Shown: positions 45,312-54,696 of the stretch, piece after piece
Numbering within the stretch: the stretch's first letter is position 1
Layout of the letters: the number at the start of each line of letters is the position of its first letter
Source of the DNA: Bacteroidota bacterium
GTDB lineage: Bacteria > Bacteroidota > Bacteroidia > Chitinophagales > Chitinophagaceae
Assembly: GCA_029573235.1 (NCBI GenBank)
Contig: JAKQGX010000043.1
Location: 1-57,836, forward strand
Length of the DNA stretch: 57,836 nt
Reading direction: 5' to 3'
Notes under the pieces: model-generated
Database searches by the model: none
Seen by the model: only the letters and a program-made list of their open reading frames with translations
Told to the model about the DNA's origin: nothing
Translations under genes and position numbers: made by a program

Positions 45312-45345
45312 AACGAGGTGCTTTGCAAAGGCATCTCGTTTTTTT
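45312..45345 (+). terminator. Terminator after the triple-repeat protein gene
   Basis: The stem AACGAGGTGC with GCATCTCGTT (one G-T pair) encloses a TTTGCAAAG-type loop and is followed by a run of seven T. Confidence 0.8.
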
Positions 45346-45665
45346 ATTGACAAACTTGCTCGAATGGATTTCTATAAGGATCGAAAAGTAGTCAGTAGCT
45401 AATGCCAATCACTAAAATTACTTCCTGAAAAAAGGTTGTTCCTTTTTCAAGAAGTTGAAGGGAATATTTACGGGACTTTTGTTTAGAAACAAATGGGTAC
45501 AATAGCTATTGTTACGTTCTACTGCCTTCTTTTCTCCTAATTTGGATGGATTTGTATCAACAATCATCATGTTCAAATTGGGCGAATTGATTCTCACACA
45601 CTCAACCTGAACATTGCACCTAAATAAATAAGTAGAAGTAAAACGAGCCCCTATCACAACGGTTA
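45346..45665. other. Gene-free stretch beyond feoB, possible ORF remnant
   Basis: No recognisable gene is present. On the minus strand a frame reads through from inside the 3' end of feoB and ends at 45418. Its last ~80 codons have ordinary-looking composition but no ATG before the MM about 50 codons from the end and no family I know. It may be a decayed gene or chance. Confidence 0.3.
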
Positions 45666-47780
45666 TTAGCGAAGTGCCACATAAGCGATATATGCACCTA
45701 CATAGGCCAGTACAAACATATAAGCAAATTGCAACAGTGGATATTTCCAACTGCGGGTTTCTCTTTTTACAACAGCTAAGGTGCTCATACATTGCATGGC
45801 ATACACATAAAAGATAAGCAACGAAACGCCGGATGCTAAGGTGTATACCGGAGTGCCATCTTTCTTTTTGGCTAAGTGCATTTTCTCTCGTAACCGCAAG
45901 TCGGTATCACCCTCGCCAATGCTATATAGGGTAGCCATGGTGCCTACAAATACTTCACGCGCGGCAAATGAAGTGATGAGGGCAATGCCTATTTTCCAAT
46001 CGTAGCCTAAAGGCGCAATACCCGGTTCTATAGCATGTCCTAAGATGCCGGCAAAGGAGTGAGCTAATTTTTCTTTTTGATATTCTTGTTCTAAAGCCTC
46101 GCTATTATCGGGATTGGCGGCTATTTTTTGAGTATATGCTTCTTTCAATTGTTGCATCTGTTTTGGTGGTCCAAAGCTGGCTAGCACCCATAGCAGCAAA
46201 GAAATAATCATGATGATTTTACCGGCTTCTGTTACGAAGATTCGTGCTTTCTCTATCATCGTGGTGCCAATGTTTTTCCATCGGGGCGCTCGATACGTGG
46301 GGAGTTCTAATAGAAAGAAACTGTTTTCACTTGCCTTTATCATTTTGCTCATAACAAACGATACCAGTAATGCCGTAAAGAATCCCAATAAATACAGTCC
46401 CATTAATACCAAACCTTGCAAGTTGAAAATAAATATGGATTGGTCGGGAATCACCATTCCAATGAGGATGGTATAAACAGGCAATCTTGCCGAACAACTC
46501 ATCAACGGGGTAACCAGAATGGTAATCAGGCGCTCTTTTTTGTTTTGAATACTTCGTGCTGCCATCACTGCAGGCACGGCGCAAGCCATGCCACTAATCA
46601 AGGGCATCACCGAACGTCCATTCAGCCCTACACTGCGCATCAGCCTGTCGGTAAGGAAACTGATACGAGCCATATAGCCAGTGTCTTCTAATAGATTGAT
46701 GAAGCCAAACAAAATCATTATCTGCGGAATGAACACTGCAACGCCACTAATACCTGCCAGTATGCCATTGATAAGAAGGTCTTTGAGCCAATTGTCCGGA
46801 ATGATATCTCCCAACCAACTACTCACCCAGCTAAAGCCTTGTTCCACCCAATCCATCGGGTAGGCTGCCAGCCAAAAGATGCTTTGGAACATGATGAATA
46901 GTACCAACAACAAGATAATATTGCCCCACAATGGGTGTAGTAATACCTTGTCTATTCGGTCGGTAATGATGGCTTTTTTTAAAGGATTAGATTCCACTAC
47001 GCATTGTTGCATAATATGCCCGATGCGTTGGTAGCGTTGCATTACCTCGTTGGCTTGTACGTTGGCTTTTTGAAAATGATTTTCTCCTATCAAAGCAGCC
47101 AATTGAATGCGTTGCGCTGCTTGCAGATGGTTGGTGTCGGTGGCATGGCAAGCCAAATGAAGTGCTTGATAATTGCTTTCAACACCGCCAATTTTTTTCA
47201 CATCTTCCAGCCAATCTCCGGTGAGTGCTTTTATATCTATAAAGTCTTCTTGTGGTCGGCTGTGGGTATTTTCATATTGCGCTGCAATCTTTTTCTTCAA
47301 GACGGCAATGCCTTTGTTTTTTCGAGGATTGATGCTGACTACCGGCACCTGCATCAATCGCTCCAGCCCTTCAGTGTCAATACTGATGCCTTTCTTACGC
47401 GCAATGTCATTCATGGTGAGGGCTATCACCACCGGTATCTTTAGGTCGATAATCTGAGAGCAGAAAAGCAGGTTTCTCTTTAGGTTGGAGGCATCTGCAA
47501 TAACTACGATGAGATTGGGGCGCTCATCGTTGTTGGGGTGCAGCAATACTTCATACGTTACACGTTCATCTTCGGCTTTAGGGTAAAGGCTATACGTGCC
47601 CGGAAGGTCGATGACCGTAGCTTTGATGGCATCGCTTATTTTGCAGGAGCCGGTTTTTTTATCAACGGTTACTCCGGGGAAGTTGCCAACTTTTTGGTTC
47701 AGTCCGGTGAGGGCATTGAATAACGAACTCTTGCCACTATTAGGATTGCCCACCAATGCTATCTGGTACTGCGATTTCAT
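45666..47780 (-). CDS. feoB: Ferrous iron transport protein B
   Basis: This 704-residue inner-membrane Fe2+ transporter has an N-terminal G domain: G1 GNPNSGKS (residues 11-18), the switch region NFPGVTVDKKTG, G3 DLPGTYSL and G4 NDIA. The transmembrane half has the two Gate regions, including SGMACAVPAVMAAR. Length is within the family range. FeoA is not fused and not adjacent, so it would have to be elsewhere. The frame is open to 47810, but ATG 47780 gives the usual MKxxxIALVGNPNSGKS start and lies 13 bases after an exact -7 element. Overexpressed iron uptake under low oxygen is the usual role. Confidence 0.95.
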   Translation of the reverse strand: MKSQYQIALVGNPNSGKSSLFNALTGLNQKVGNFPGVTVDKKTGSCKISDAIKATVIDLPGTYSLYPKAEDERVTYEVLLHPNNDERPNLIVVIADASNLKRNLLFCSQIIDLKIPVVIALTMNDIARKKGISIDTEGLERLMQVPVVSINPRKNKGIAVLKKKIAAQYENTHSRPQEDFIDIKALTGDWLEDVKKIGGVESNYQALHLACHATDTNHLQAAQRIQLAALIGENHFQKANVQANEVMQRYQRIGHIMQQCVVESNPLKKAIITDRIDKVLLHPLWGNIILLLVLFIMFQSIFWLAAYPMDWVEQGFSWVSSWLGDIIPDNWLKDLLINGILAGISGVAVFIPQIMILFGFINLLEDTGYMARISFLTDRLMRSVGLNGRSVMPLISGMACAVPAVMAARSIQNKKERLITILVTPLMSCSARLPVYTILIGMVIPDQSIFIFNLQGLVLMGLYLLGFFTALLVSFVMSKMIKASENSFFLLELPTYRAPRWKNIGTTMIEKARIFVTEAGKIIMIISLLLWVLASFGPPKQMQQLKEAYTQKIAANPDNSEALEQEYQKEKLAHSFAGILGHAIEPGIAPLGYDWKIGIALITSFAAREVFVGTMATLYSIGEGDTDLRLREKMHLAKKKDGTPVYTLASGVSLLIFYVYAMQCMSTLAVVKRETRSWKYPLLQFAYMFVLAYVGAYIAYVALR

Positions 47781-47793
47781 GTAAAAAGGTGGA

Positions 47794-47801
47794 CAAAGGT
47801 A
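47794..47801 (-). promoter_or_regulatory. -7 element TACCTTTG of feoB
   Basis: Exact TAnnTTTG on the minus strand (47801 to 47794), ending 13 bases before the chosen ATG. It supports the shorter start. Confidence 0.55.
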
Positions 47802-47870
47802 GGGAATCACAACGGCTGTAATGGACGCCCAAATATTTTTTCCCGAATATATAAACCGGTTAAGGGTAAT

Positions 47871-48377
47871 TTATTTTTTCTTATAAACCGGTACGGTAGA
47901 GCAGGGCTCGCCGTACATCAACGATTTTACCACCGGGCGTAGCTTATAAGTAATGGCTACATAGGCCATGTCGGGTATGGGAGTATCGCCACAGCCTTTT
48001 ATGACAACTCGTTTGTCTCGGTATTCTTCAGGGTTGATGTTGTCGATACGTTGCTGAATCAATTGTTGCTTCAACTCTATTAAGGTGCCTAAGCATGCCG
48101 ATGCGGCAATACCTTGTAAGTTGGAAGCTGCAAGCATATAGGCCCATACCGGAATGATGGCATCTACAGAACATAAGATAGCAACATGTTTGCCGGTATA
48201 TGCGTTCCAATCGTGCTGTAGCAAAGCAGCACGATAGTCTTTTTCTTTCAATATCATTTCTCTGAAAAGAAAAGGCTTCAAGTCAAAGATGCACAAGTCG
48301 GATTCCTGAGGTAAATAAGGGGCTAAATCGAATGTGATAATACCACTCTCGGCTACTCGGTTGACAATCGTTTCCAT
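47871..48377 (-). CDS. DUF2480 family protein
   Basis: This 168-residue cytoplasmic protein belongs to a conserved Bacteroidota family of unknown function. Typical blocks are IVNRVAESGIITFDL at the N-terminus, LILKEKDYRAALLQHDW-like residues, CSVDAIIPVWAYML, VVIKGCG, and the C-terminal SLMYGEPCSTVPVYKKK. Several Cys and the invariant DW/WAYM residues suggest a structural or metal role, but none is established to my knowledge. The frame opens at 48392, but the better start is ATG 48377, just 4 bases after an exact -7 element. It is divergent from the PfkB kinase gene. Confidence 0.85.
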   Translation of the reverse strand: METIVNRVAESGIITFDLAPYLPQESDLCIFDLKPFLFREMILKEKDYRAALLQHDWNAYTGKHVAILCSVDAIIPVWAYMLAASNLQGIAASACLGTLIELKQQLIQQRIDNINPEEYRDKRVVIKGCGDTPIPDMAYVAITYKLRPVVKSLMYGEPCSTVPVYKKK

Positions 48378-48381
48378 AAGG

Positions 48382-48389
48382 CAAATGTA
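48382..48389 (-). promoter_or_regulatory. -7 element TACATTTG four bases from the DUF2480 start
   Basis: Exact TAnnTTTG on the minus strand (48389 to 48382), followed by CCTT and the ATG at 48377. This predicts a leaderless message. Confidence 0.55.
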
Positions 48390-48483
48390 CAAACACCACC
48401 AACGATATTTCCATTCAAACGATAGATATTATCAAGGTGTCGATAAGTTCACTTACAGTTACTCATTCCCCAAAGGCACATAG

Positions 48484-48512
48484 TACATTTGCATAATTAT
48501 CGATTACATTTG
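48484..48512 (+). promoter_or_regulatory. Tandem TACATTTGCA elements upstream of the PfkB kinase
   Basis: Two identical copies of TACATTTGCA (48484-48493 and 48505-48514) lie 21 bp, about two helical turns, apart. Both contain the TAnnTTTG -7 consensus, and the second ends 18 bases before the ATG at 48531. They could be two promoters, or one promoter plus an operator. Confidence 0.5.
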
Positions 48513-48530
48513 CACAAAAATTTTTAAGAA

Positions 48531-49454
48531 ATGTCTTTAATCGTTGTGGGCACGATGGCGTTTGATGCCCTTGAAACCCCTTTCGGAAAAGCCGATCGCG
48601 TTATTGGCGGGTCTGCTACTTATGTTGCTTGGTCGGCATCCAATTTTACACAACCCATAAAACAAGTTTCTATTATCGGTGGTGATTTTCCTCAAGAAGA
48701 ACTGGATAAATTAGGAAAGAGAGGTGTCGAATTTGATGGTGTGGAAGTAGTAAAAGATGGAAAAAGCTTTTTTTGGAGTGGTCGTTACCACCTCGATATG
48801 AATACGCGCGACACCTTGGTGACAGAGCTGAATGTATTGGAGCAGTTTAATCCGCAGTTGCCGGAGAGTTACCAAAATTGCGAATTCTTAATGCTTGGAA
48901 ACTTAGCACCGGCAGTGCAAATCAGTGTTATCAATCAGTTGAAAAACCGTCCCAAACTAATCGTGATGGATACCATGAACTTCTGGATGGAAGTAGCCAT
49001 GGATGATTTGAAGAAAGCCTTGGGTATGGTAGATGTATTGATGGTAAATGATAGCGAAGCGCGTCAATTGAGTGGTGAATATTCGTTGGTGAAAGCAGCT
49101 GTAAAAATCCAAGAAATGGGACCGAAATATGTCATCATTAAGAAAGGTGAACATGGGGCATTATTGTTTAATGGCAAACGAGTGTTCTTTGCTCCGGCAT
49201 TGCCGTTAGAAGATGTTTTTGATCCTACCGGAGCCGGCGATACCTTTGCGGGTGGCTTCATTGGTCACTTGGCTCAAACCGGGGATATCTCTTTTGACAA
49301 TATGAAAAATGCGATTATCGTTGGCTCGGCAATGGCTTCTTTCTGTGTTGAAAAATTTGGTACTACTCGGATGCAAGAATTAACCAAAGAAGAAATCAAC
49401 GATCGTATTCAACAGTTCGTAGAGTTGGTAAATTTCGAAATTAGCTTGGTGTAA
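48531..49454 (+). CDS. PfkB-family sugar/nucleoside kinase
   Basis: This 307-residue ribokinase-fold enzyme transfers phosphate from ATP to a sugar or nucleoside. The N-terminal IVVGTMAFDAL and GGSATYVAWSA block (family GGxxxN-type), the middle VDVLMVNDSEARQLSG, and the C-terminal DPTGAGDTFAGGFIGHL with anion hole and catalytic Asp are clear. Members of this subfamily in Bacteroidota are often called sugar kinases, but substrate (ribose, fructose, adenosine) cannot be read. It stands between divergent DUF2480 and polA; polA starts 122 bases after its stop. Confidence 0.88.
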   Translation: MSLIVVGTMAFDALETPFGKADRVIGGSATYVAWSASNFTQPIKQVSIIGGDFPQEELDKLGKRGVEFDGVEVVKDGKSFFWSGRYHLDMNTRDTLVTELNVLEQFNPQLPESYQNCEFLMLGNLAPAVQISVINQLKNRPKLIVMDTMNFWMEVAMDDLKKALGMVDVLMVNDSEARQLSGEYSLVKAAVKIQEMGPKYVIIKKGEHGALLFNGKRVFFAPALPLEDVFDPTGAGDTFAGGFIGHLAQTGDISFDNMKNAIIVGSAMASFCVEKFGTTRMQELTKEEINDRIQQFVELVNFEISLV

Positions 49455-49576
49455 TTCTCGTTCCTTAATTTTTTGAGGTTGCTTTGTTATGGGCTGATGT
49501 ACCTCCGCATCAACCACCCGCAAGGCAACTTTTTTTATTCTTTACAACATCTTTTGAATACAATTATCTTCGCTGT

Positions 49577-52411
49577 ATGTCTGATAAAAAATTGTTTCTG
49601 ATTGATGCCATGGCATTGGTGTTTCGTGCTTATTACGCACTTATCCGCAGCCCGCGTGTTACCTCTACGGGCAAAAATACCAACGCGCAATTTGGGTTTA
49701 CAACAGCATTATTTGATTTAATCAATAAAGAAAAACCATCGCATCTGGCAGTTGTATTTGACACCAAAGCCGAAACCGAAAGACATACCGACTACGCCGA
49801 CTATAAAGCCAATCGCTCGGAGGCACCGGAAGACCTTATATTGGCATTGCCTGATATCAAGCAAATAGTAAAAGGGTTTAACCTGCCTTGTTTAGAATTG
49901 GATGGCTATGAAGCAGACGATATCATTGGCACCCTAGCCCTCGAAGCCGCAGACCTCGGATATACCGTGTATATGGTGACGCCCGATAAAGATTATGGAC
50001 AGCTGGTACGCGAAAATATATTTATTTATAAGCCTTCTTACCAAGGAGGCGGTGTTGAAATATTGGGCGTGAAAGAAGTGTGTGAACGATGGAATATTGA
50101 AAACGTTCATCAGGTAATAGACATGCTCGGGCTGATGGGTGATGCGGTAGACAACATTCCGGGTATTGCAGGCGTGGGAGAAAAGACAGCATCCAAATTA
50201 TTGGCAACCTATGGTACCCTCGAAAACGTATTAGAGCATGCGACTGAAATAAAAGGAAAATTGGGCGAGAAGGTTGCAGCAGGAAAAGCAGATGCGATAT
50301 TGAGTAAAAAGCTTGCCACGATTATTACTAATGTGCCATTGCCCTTTCATGAAGAAGATTTTCGGGTGAAGGAAAGGAACAATACTTTGCTGGAGGAAAT
50401 GTTCACTCATTTAGAATTTAAAACTCTTGGGAAACGCATATTAGGAACTACTATCAACGAAAATCAAACCACCCATACATCGCCAGCACCTGTGGCTACC
50501 GATTTGTTTGGCAACCCTATTGTTACAGCTGCAATTACCCAAAAAACTTCTAATGAAACAGACGAAAATACTACAGAACCATCTGCTGACAAAGCACCTC
50601 ATACGATACACAACACACCGCATACGTATAGTTTGGTACAAACAGACGAAGAAATAGACGCCTTAATTGCCTCCTTAATGCCGTTGTCGGAATTGGCTTT
50701 TGATACCGAGACAACCGATATAGACCCCAATGTAGCAGAGCTGGTTGGAATGAGTTTTAGTTGGACAAAAGGTGAAGCTTGTTATATTCCAATATCTGTA
50801 AATAAAGAAGCCGTTACTGCCGTACTTCAAAAATTTTTACCATTATTCAACCGTCAAGATTTGCTTTGGGTGGGGCAGAATATCAAATACGACCTCACGC
50901 TTTTAAAATGGTATGGGTTCGAAATAAAGGGGGCAATCTATGATACCATGTTGGCACATTATGTAGCCGAGCCGGATGGGAAACGCAATATGGATGCTAT
51001 GAGTTTGCAATACCTACATTACGAACCGGTATCCATTGAAACCCTTATAGGCAAGGGAAGGCAACAAATAAGCATGCGTGATGTAGCAATAGAAGCAGTA
51101 AAAGAATACGCAGCTGAAGATGCAGATGTAACCTTGCAATTGAAACAAGCATTAGACCCATTGGTAGATGCACAGGAAGTTCGAACGATTCTCAACGACA
51201 TTGAACTGCCGTTGGTGCCGGTATTATTAACGATGGAGCACGAAGGTGTCGGCATTGATATTGACTTTTTGAAAGAGTACAGCAAAGAACTAGAACAAGA
51301 AATTTCAGCTGTAGAATCTAGCGTATATCAGCAAGCCGGGTTACGCTTCAATCTAGGCTCACCAAGGCAATTGGGCGAAGTGCTCTTTAACCATTTAAAA
51401 CTGGACAGTACCAAGAAAACAAAAACAGGGCAACATGCTACCGGAGAAGATGTCTTACAAAAACTTCGCAGCAAACATGCCATCATTGATGACGTACTTA
51501 TTTTTAGAGAGCTGTCAAAACTCAAAAGCACCTATGTAGATGCCTTACCACAAATGATAAATGCTCGTAGCGGAAGGGTGCATACCAATTTCAATCAGAC
51601 GATTGCTGTTACCGGAAGGCTTAGCAGTACCAACCCTAATTTGCAAAACATACCCATTAAAACAGAGCGAGGAAAAGAAGTACGTAAGGCTTTTATTTCT
51701 CGAGGTGAAGGGTGGAAATTATTATCGGCAGATTATTCGCAAATAGAGCTCCGTATTATTGCTGCGCTTTCCAATGATGCAGAAATGATAAAAGCTTTTC
51801 AGGAAGGAAAAGATATTCATACAGCAACGGCTGCCAAAGTATATGGCGTAGAGGAATCCGCTGTTACAAGCACTATGCGACGCGCTGCCAAAGCGGTCAA
51901 TTTTGGAATTATTTATGGACAGTCTGCCTTTGGATTGGCAGAGGGTTTGGGTATTTCTCGTACAGAAGCGAAAGGAATTATTGATAACTATTTCAAAGAA
52001 TACCCTAGTATAAAACGATACATGGATGAGCAGATAAATGATGCTCGTGAAAAAGGATATGTGCAAACATTTTTGGGAAGGAAGCGCCACCTGAGGGATA
52101 TTCTATCAGCCAACCCAACAGTACGCGGCTATGCTGAGCGAAACGCGATAAACATGCCCATACAAGGCACCGCAGCTGATATGATAAAGTTGGCGATGAT
52201 TCGGGTGCACCATCAACTGCAGCAGTCTGCATTACGCACCAAGATGATTCTGCAAGTGCACGATGAATTGGTTTTTGATGTGCCGGAAGACGAGTTGGAA
52301 ACAGCAAAAAAAATTATCACAACAGCGATGCAAGAAGCAATGCCATTACCTAATGGAGTACCGGTTATCGCCGAAACAGGTGTGGGAAATAATTGGCTGG
52401 AGGCACATTAA
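49577..52411 (+). CDS. polA: DNA polymerase I
   Basis: This 944-residue polymerase fills gaps in repair and Okazaki-fragment processing. The N-terminal 5'-nuclease domain (about 1-290, LIDAMALVFRAYYAL) and an intact 3'-5' exonuclease (Asp376 and Glu378 in FDTETT) are present. The polymerase core has motif A around Asp719 (SADYSQIELR), motif B (RRAAKAVNFGIIYG) and motif C around Asp896-Glu897 (QVHDELVFD). A Thr/Ser/Glu-rich linker of about 60 residues separates the first two domains. The frame is open from 49484, but ATG 49577 (MSDKKLFLID) is the family start. It ends 13 bp before the stop of convergent porQ. Confidence 0.95.
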   Translation: MSDKKLFLIDAMALVFRAYYALIRSPRVTSTGKNTNAQFGFTTALFDLINKEKPSHLAVVFDTKAETERHTDYADYKANRSEAPEDLILALPDIKQIVKGFNLPCLELDGYEADDIIGTLALEAADLGYTVYMVTPDKDYGQLVRENIFIYKPSYQGGGVEILGVKEVCERWNIENVHQVIDMLGLMGDAVDNIPGIAGVGEKTASKLLATYGTLENVLEHATEIKGKLGEKVAAGKADAILSKKLATIITNVPLPFHEEDFRVKERNNTLLEEMFTHLEFKTLGKRILGTTINENQTTHTSPAPVATDLFGNPIVTAAITQKTSNETDENTTEPSADKAPHTIHNTPHTYSLVQTDEEIDALIASLMPLSELAFDTETTDIDPNVAELVGMSFSWTKGEACYIPISVNKEAVTAVLQKFLPLFNRQDLLWVGQNIKYDLTLLKWYGFEIKGAIYDTMLAHYVAEPDGKRNMDAMSLQYLHYEPVSIETLIGKGRQQISMRDVAIEAVKEYAAEDADVTLQLKQALDPLVDAQEVRTILNDIELPLVPVLLTMEHEGVGIDIDFLKEYSKELEQEISAVESSVYQQAGLRFNLGSPRQLGEVLFNHLKLDSTKKTKTGQHATGEDVLQKLRSKHAIIDDVLIFRELSKLKSTYVDALPQMINARSGRVHTNFNQTIAVTGRLSSTNPNLQNIPIKTERGKEVRKAFISRGEGWKLLSADYSQIELRIIAALSNDAEMIKAFQEGKDIHTATAAKVYGVEESAVTSTMRRAAKAVNFGIIYGQSAFGLAEGLGISRTEAKGIIDNYFKEYPSIKRYMDEQINDAREKGYVQTFLGRKRHLRDILSANPTVRGYAERNAINMPIQGTAADMIKLAMIRVHHQLQQSALRTKMILQVHDELVFDVPEDELETAKKIITTAMQEAMPLPNGVPVIAETGVGNNWLEAH

Positions 52412-52424
52412 TCTATGAGAGGCA

Positions 52425-53528
52425 TTACCACTCCGGATAGTCGTTATTCCATCCGATGCGATTACCGCCATTACCCAAATGGAGCAGTTTGTTCATGGCG
52501 AAATTGAAGCCGAATTCATTGTAGGCACCGGCAAGATGGTAGTAGGAACGAGCATAATGCACCTGAACTTTATTCAGCCACAACGAGGCACCAAAGGAAA
52601 AACCGGACAATGCCATTCGGTCTTTGAGTGCCAGTTCTGAACGGCGCAAATGGTTATATCCAACGATTACGGTGAGGCGCTTGGCAAGAGTTAGCTCTGC
52701 ATTGAAAATAAAATGACGGAAGAGCTTGTCGGCAAAATAGGATTTAGGGGCTGCATTCGTATCGGTTGTTCCAAACAACTTTCCGGTTTCTACATCTGCA
52801 GGGTTATTGTATCGTATATCCCATTCGTACAAGTGATGAATGGTAGCCATCAGTCGCAATGGTATATGGGCAAACTGTTTTGAAATACCCAACTGCAAAT
52901 CGAATGGCATCGGCTCTGCACTTTGTTGCGGGTTATAACGCGCCACCATAAAGCCGATGTTTTTGGCTACGGCACCAATTGTTAAGAGATGAGCCGTGTC
53001 ATAATACACTACGCCCACATCCGCCAATATAGCAGCAGCCGTTCTGTCGTTGAATGATGAGTGGGCATACTTGATAGAAGCGCCATAGCGCCAGCGCTCT
53101 TTGTAACTCCGGGAAGCGGCTAATGTAAGAGCGTAGTCAGTGGCTTTAAAGTTTCCTAACGTATTCCCAAACATGTCGGTTTGTAAAAAGTCGCCATAGT
53201 TGAAATATTGAACGCCTAAGGCAAAGGAGGTGTTTATTTTAGGTGCATGATAGCCGTAGTTCAGGTTCATTATTTTGATACCTGCGTAATAGTTGTTGTA
53301 GCTAAGCCCTATTTGATTGTGCAAGCCGGGGCGCATGAGCGATGGATTTTGCAAGGCAAACGAAATATCGCGTTCCGGATTGGAAACATTGATGCCCCCT
53401 AACGCCGATATATGGGGCGCGTTTGGCATTCTCAAAAACGACATGGCGTAGCGACCTCCGGTTACTTGTGCTTGTACAATGGATATTCCGAATAGCCAAA
53501 GCGCTAACAAAAATCGATACTTCATCAT
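52425..53528 (-). CDS. porQ: Type IX secretion system protein PorQ
   Basis: This 367-residue outer-membrane beta-barrel protein has a signal peptide (cut after VQAQ). The family start YAMSFLRMPNAPHISALGGINVS, then D-SFALQNPSLM, and the many short amphipathic strands match PorQ as I know it. PorQ works with PorZ, PorU and PorV in the surface attachment complex that processes T9SS cargo and links it to lipopolysaccharide. Four cargo proteins with sorting domains occur in this window, consistent with a working system, but no other por gene lies nearby. Two adjacent ATG codons (53528 and 53525) are possible starts. Confidence 0.8.
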   Translation of the reverse strand: MMKYRFLLALWLFGISIVQAQVTGGRYAMSFLRMPNAPHISALGGINVSNPERDISFALQNPSLMRPGLHNQIGLSYNNYYAGIKIMNLNYGYHAPKINTSFALGVQYFNYGDFLQTDMFGNTLGNFKATDYALTLAASRSYKERWRYGASIKYAHSSFNDRTAAAILADVGVVYYDTAHLLTIGAVAKNIGFMVARYNPQQSAEPMPFDLQLGISKQFAHIPLRLMATIHHLYEWDIRYNNPADVETGKLFGTTDTNAAPKSYFADKLFRHFIFNAELTLAKRLTVIVGYNHLRRSELALKDRMALSGFSFGASLWLNKVQVHYARSYYHLAGAYNEFGFNFAMNKLLHLGNGGNRIGWNNDYPEW

Positions 53529-53699
53529 GTGTTTCCTAATAATAAATGGTTATCCTTTGCTTCGGTTAATGAGATAGTAAAACAATGCCCGTTCTCGGTA
53601 TCTGCATAATTTCTTCTTATCCATCTTTGAAGGAAGATAATAACGCAATACTACGGTAGATTATTATAGAAAGATACCCAAAGGAACTGTCATAAGCTA

Positions 53700-54524
53700 T
53701 TACTGAGAAAAGGCTTTTTCCATGTCGTCAATCAATGCTTGGCTCACACCGGTAAAAGAGAATCCGCCGTCATGAAACAAGTTTTGCATGGTTACCATTC
53801 GCGTGTAATCGCTAAAAAGTACAGTACAGAAATTGGCGCAGTCTTCTGAACTGGCATTACCCAAGGGCGATAATTTACCGGCATAATGATAGAATGCATC
53901 AAATCCCGTTACACCGGAGCCTGCAGTGGTAATAGTTGGCGATTGTGAAACGGTATTCACACGTACTTTCTTTTTAAATCCATAATGATAACCGAAACTG
54001 CGCGCAATACTTTCCATAAGTGCCTTTGCTTCTGCCATATCGTTATACCCGGGGAAGGCGCGTTGAGCAGCAATGTATGATAGCGCTACTACAGATGCCC
54101 ATTCATTCAATGCATCTTTTTTCATAGCCGTTTGCAATACTTTATGCAAGGAAAGTGCTGATACATCCAGTGTTTTCAAAAAGTTGTCGTAATTAGTATC
54201 CGTATATGGGATGCCTTTACGCACATTAGGAGACATGCCTATGGAGTGTAATATAAAATCAAACTGACCACCAAAGTGCTCCATGCTTTTATCGATTAAT
54301 AATTCTAAGTCGGCAGTAGAAGTAGCATCGGCTGGAATTACCGGTGCGTTACAAGCTGCTGCTAATTCATTTATTTTACCCATTCGTAAAGCAATAGGTG
54401 CATTCGATAATATTATTTGTCCGCCTTCACTCACTACGCGCTGCGCCGTTTTCCATGCAATGGAGCGTTCGTCAAGAGCGCCAAAAATGATTCCTTTTTT
54501 CCCTTCGAGTATTTGGTGAGCCAT
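53700..54524 (-). CDS. fabI: Enoyl-ACP reductase FabI
   Basis: This 274-residue NADH-dependent enzyme carries out the last reduction of each fatty-acid elongation cycle and is a known antibacterial target. As in FabI, the glycine-rich loop is GALDERSIAW (family GxxxxxSIAxG), and the catalytic pair is Tyr160 and Lys167 in PGYNDMAEAK, with Tyr150 in ALSYIAA. The family loop TxxAxxG is present as TTAGSG. The gene has a -7-like TATTTTTA upstream (about 54553-54546). It completes, with fabG and fabH at the other end, three of the type II pathway enzymes in this window. Confidence 0.93.
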   Translation of the reverse strand: MAHQILEGKKGIIFGALDERSIAWKTAQRVVSEGGQIILSNAPIALRMGKINELAAACNAPVIPADATSTADLELLIDKSMEHFGGQFDFILHSIGMSPNVRKGIPYTDTNYDNFLKTLDVSALSLHKVLQTAMKKDALNEWASVVALSYIAAQRAFPGYNDMAEAKALMESIARSFGYHYGFKKKVRVNTVSQSPTITTAGSGVTGFDAFYHYAGKLSPLGNASSEDCANFCTVLFSDYTRMVTMQNLFHDGGFSFTGVSQALIDDMEKAFSQ

Positions 54525-54626
54525 GTGTTATTGAATATTTAGTGGTAAAAATAATTAAAACTACTTAGAGTGTAGAATGCCGTAGTAATTTATTTCATGA
54601 TAACAAGCCTTGTTTTTTTTTCTGAT

Positions 54627-54664
54627 AAAAAGAGACACCCTTGCTTGGGAGGCAAGGGTGTCTC
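54627..54664 (-). terminator. Terminator of the rng operon
   Basis: A 13-bp perfect stem (GAGACACCCTTGC, 54632-54644, with GCAAGGGTGTCTC, 54652-54664) and 7-base loop lie 33 bp beyond the rng stop, followed on the minus strand by TTTTT. Confidence 0.92.
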
Positions 54665-54696
54665 GGTGCTACTGAAATAATCTACAGGATTTAATT

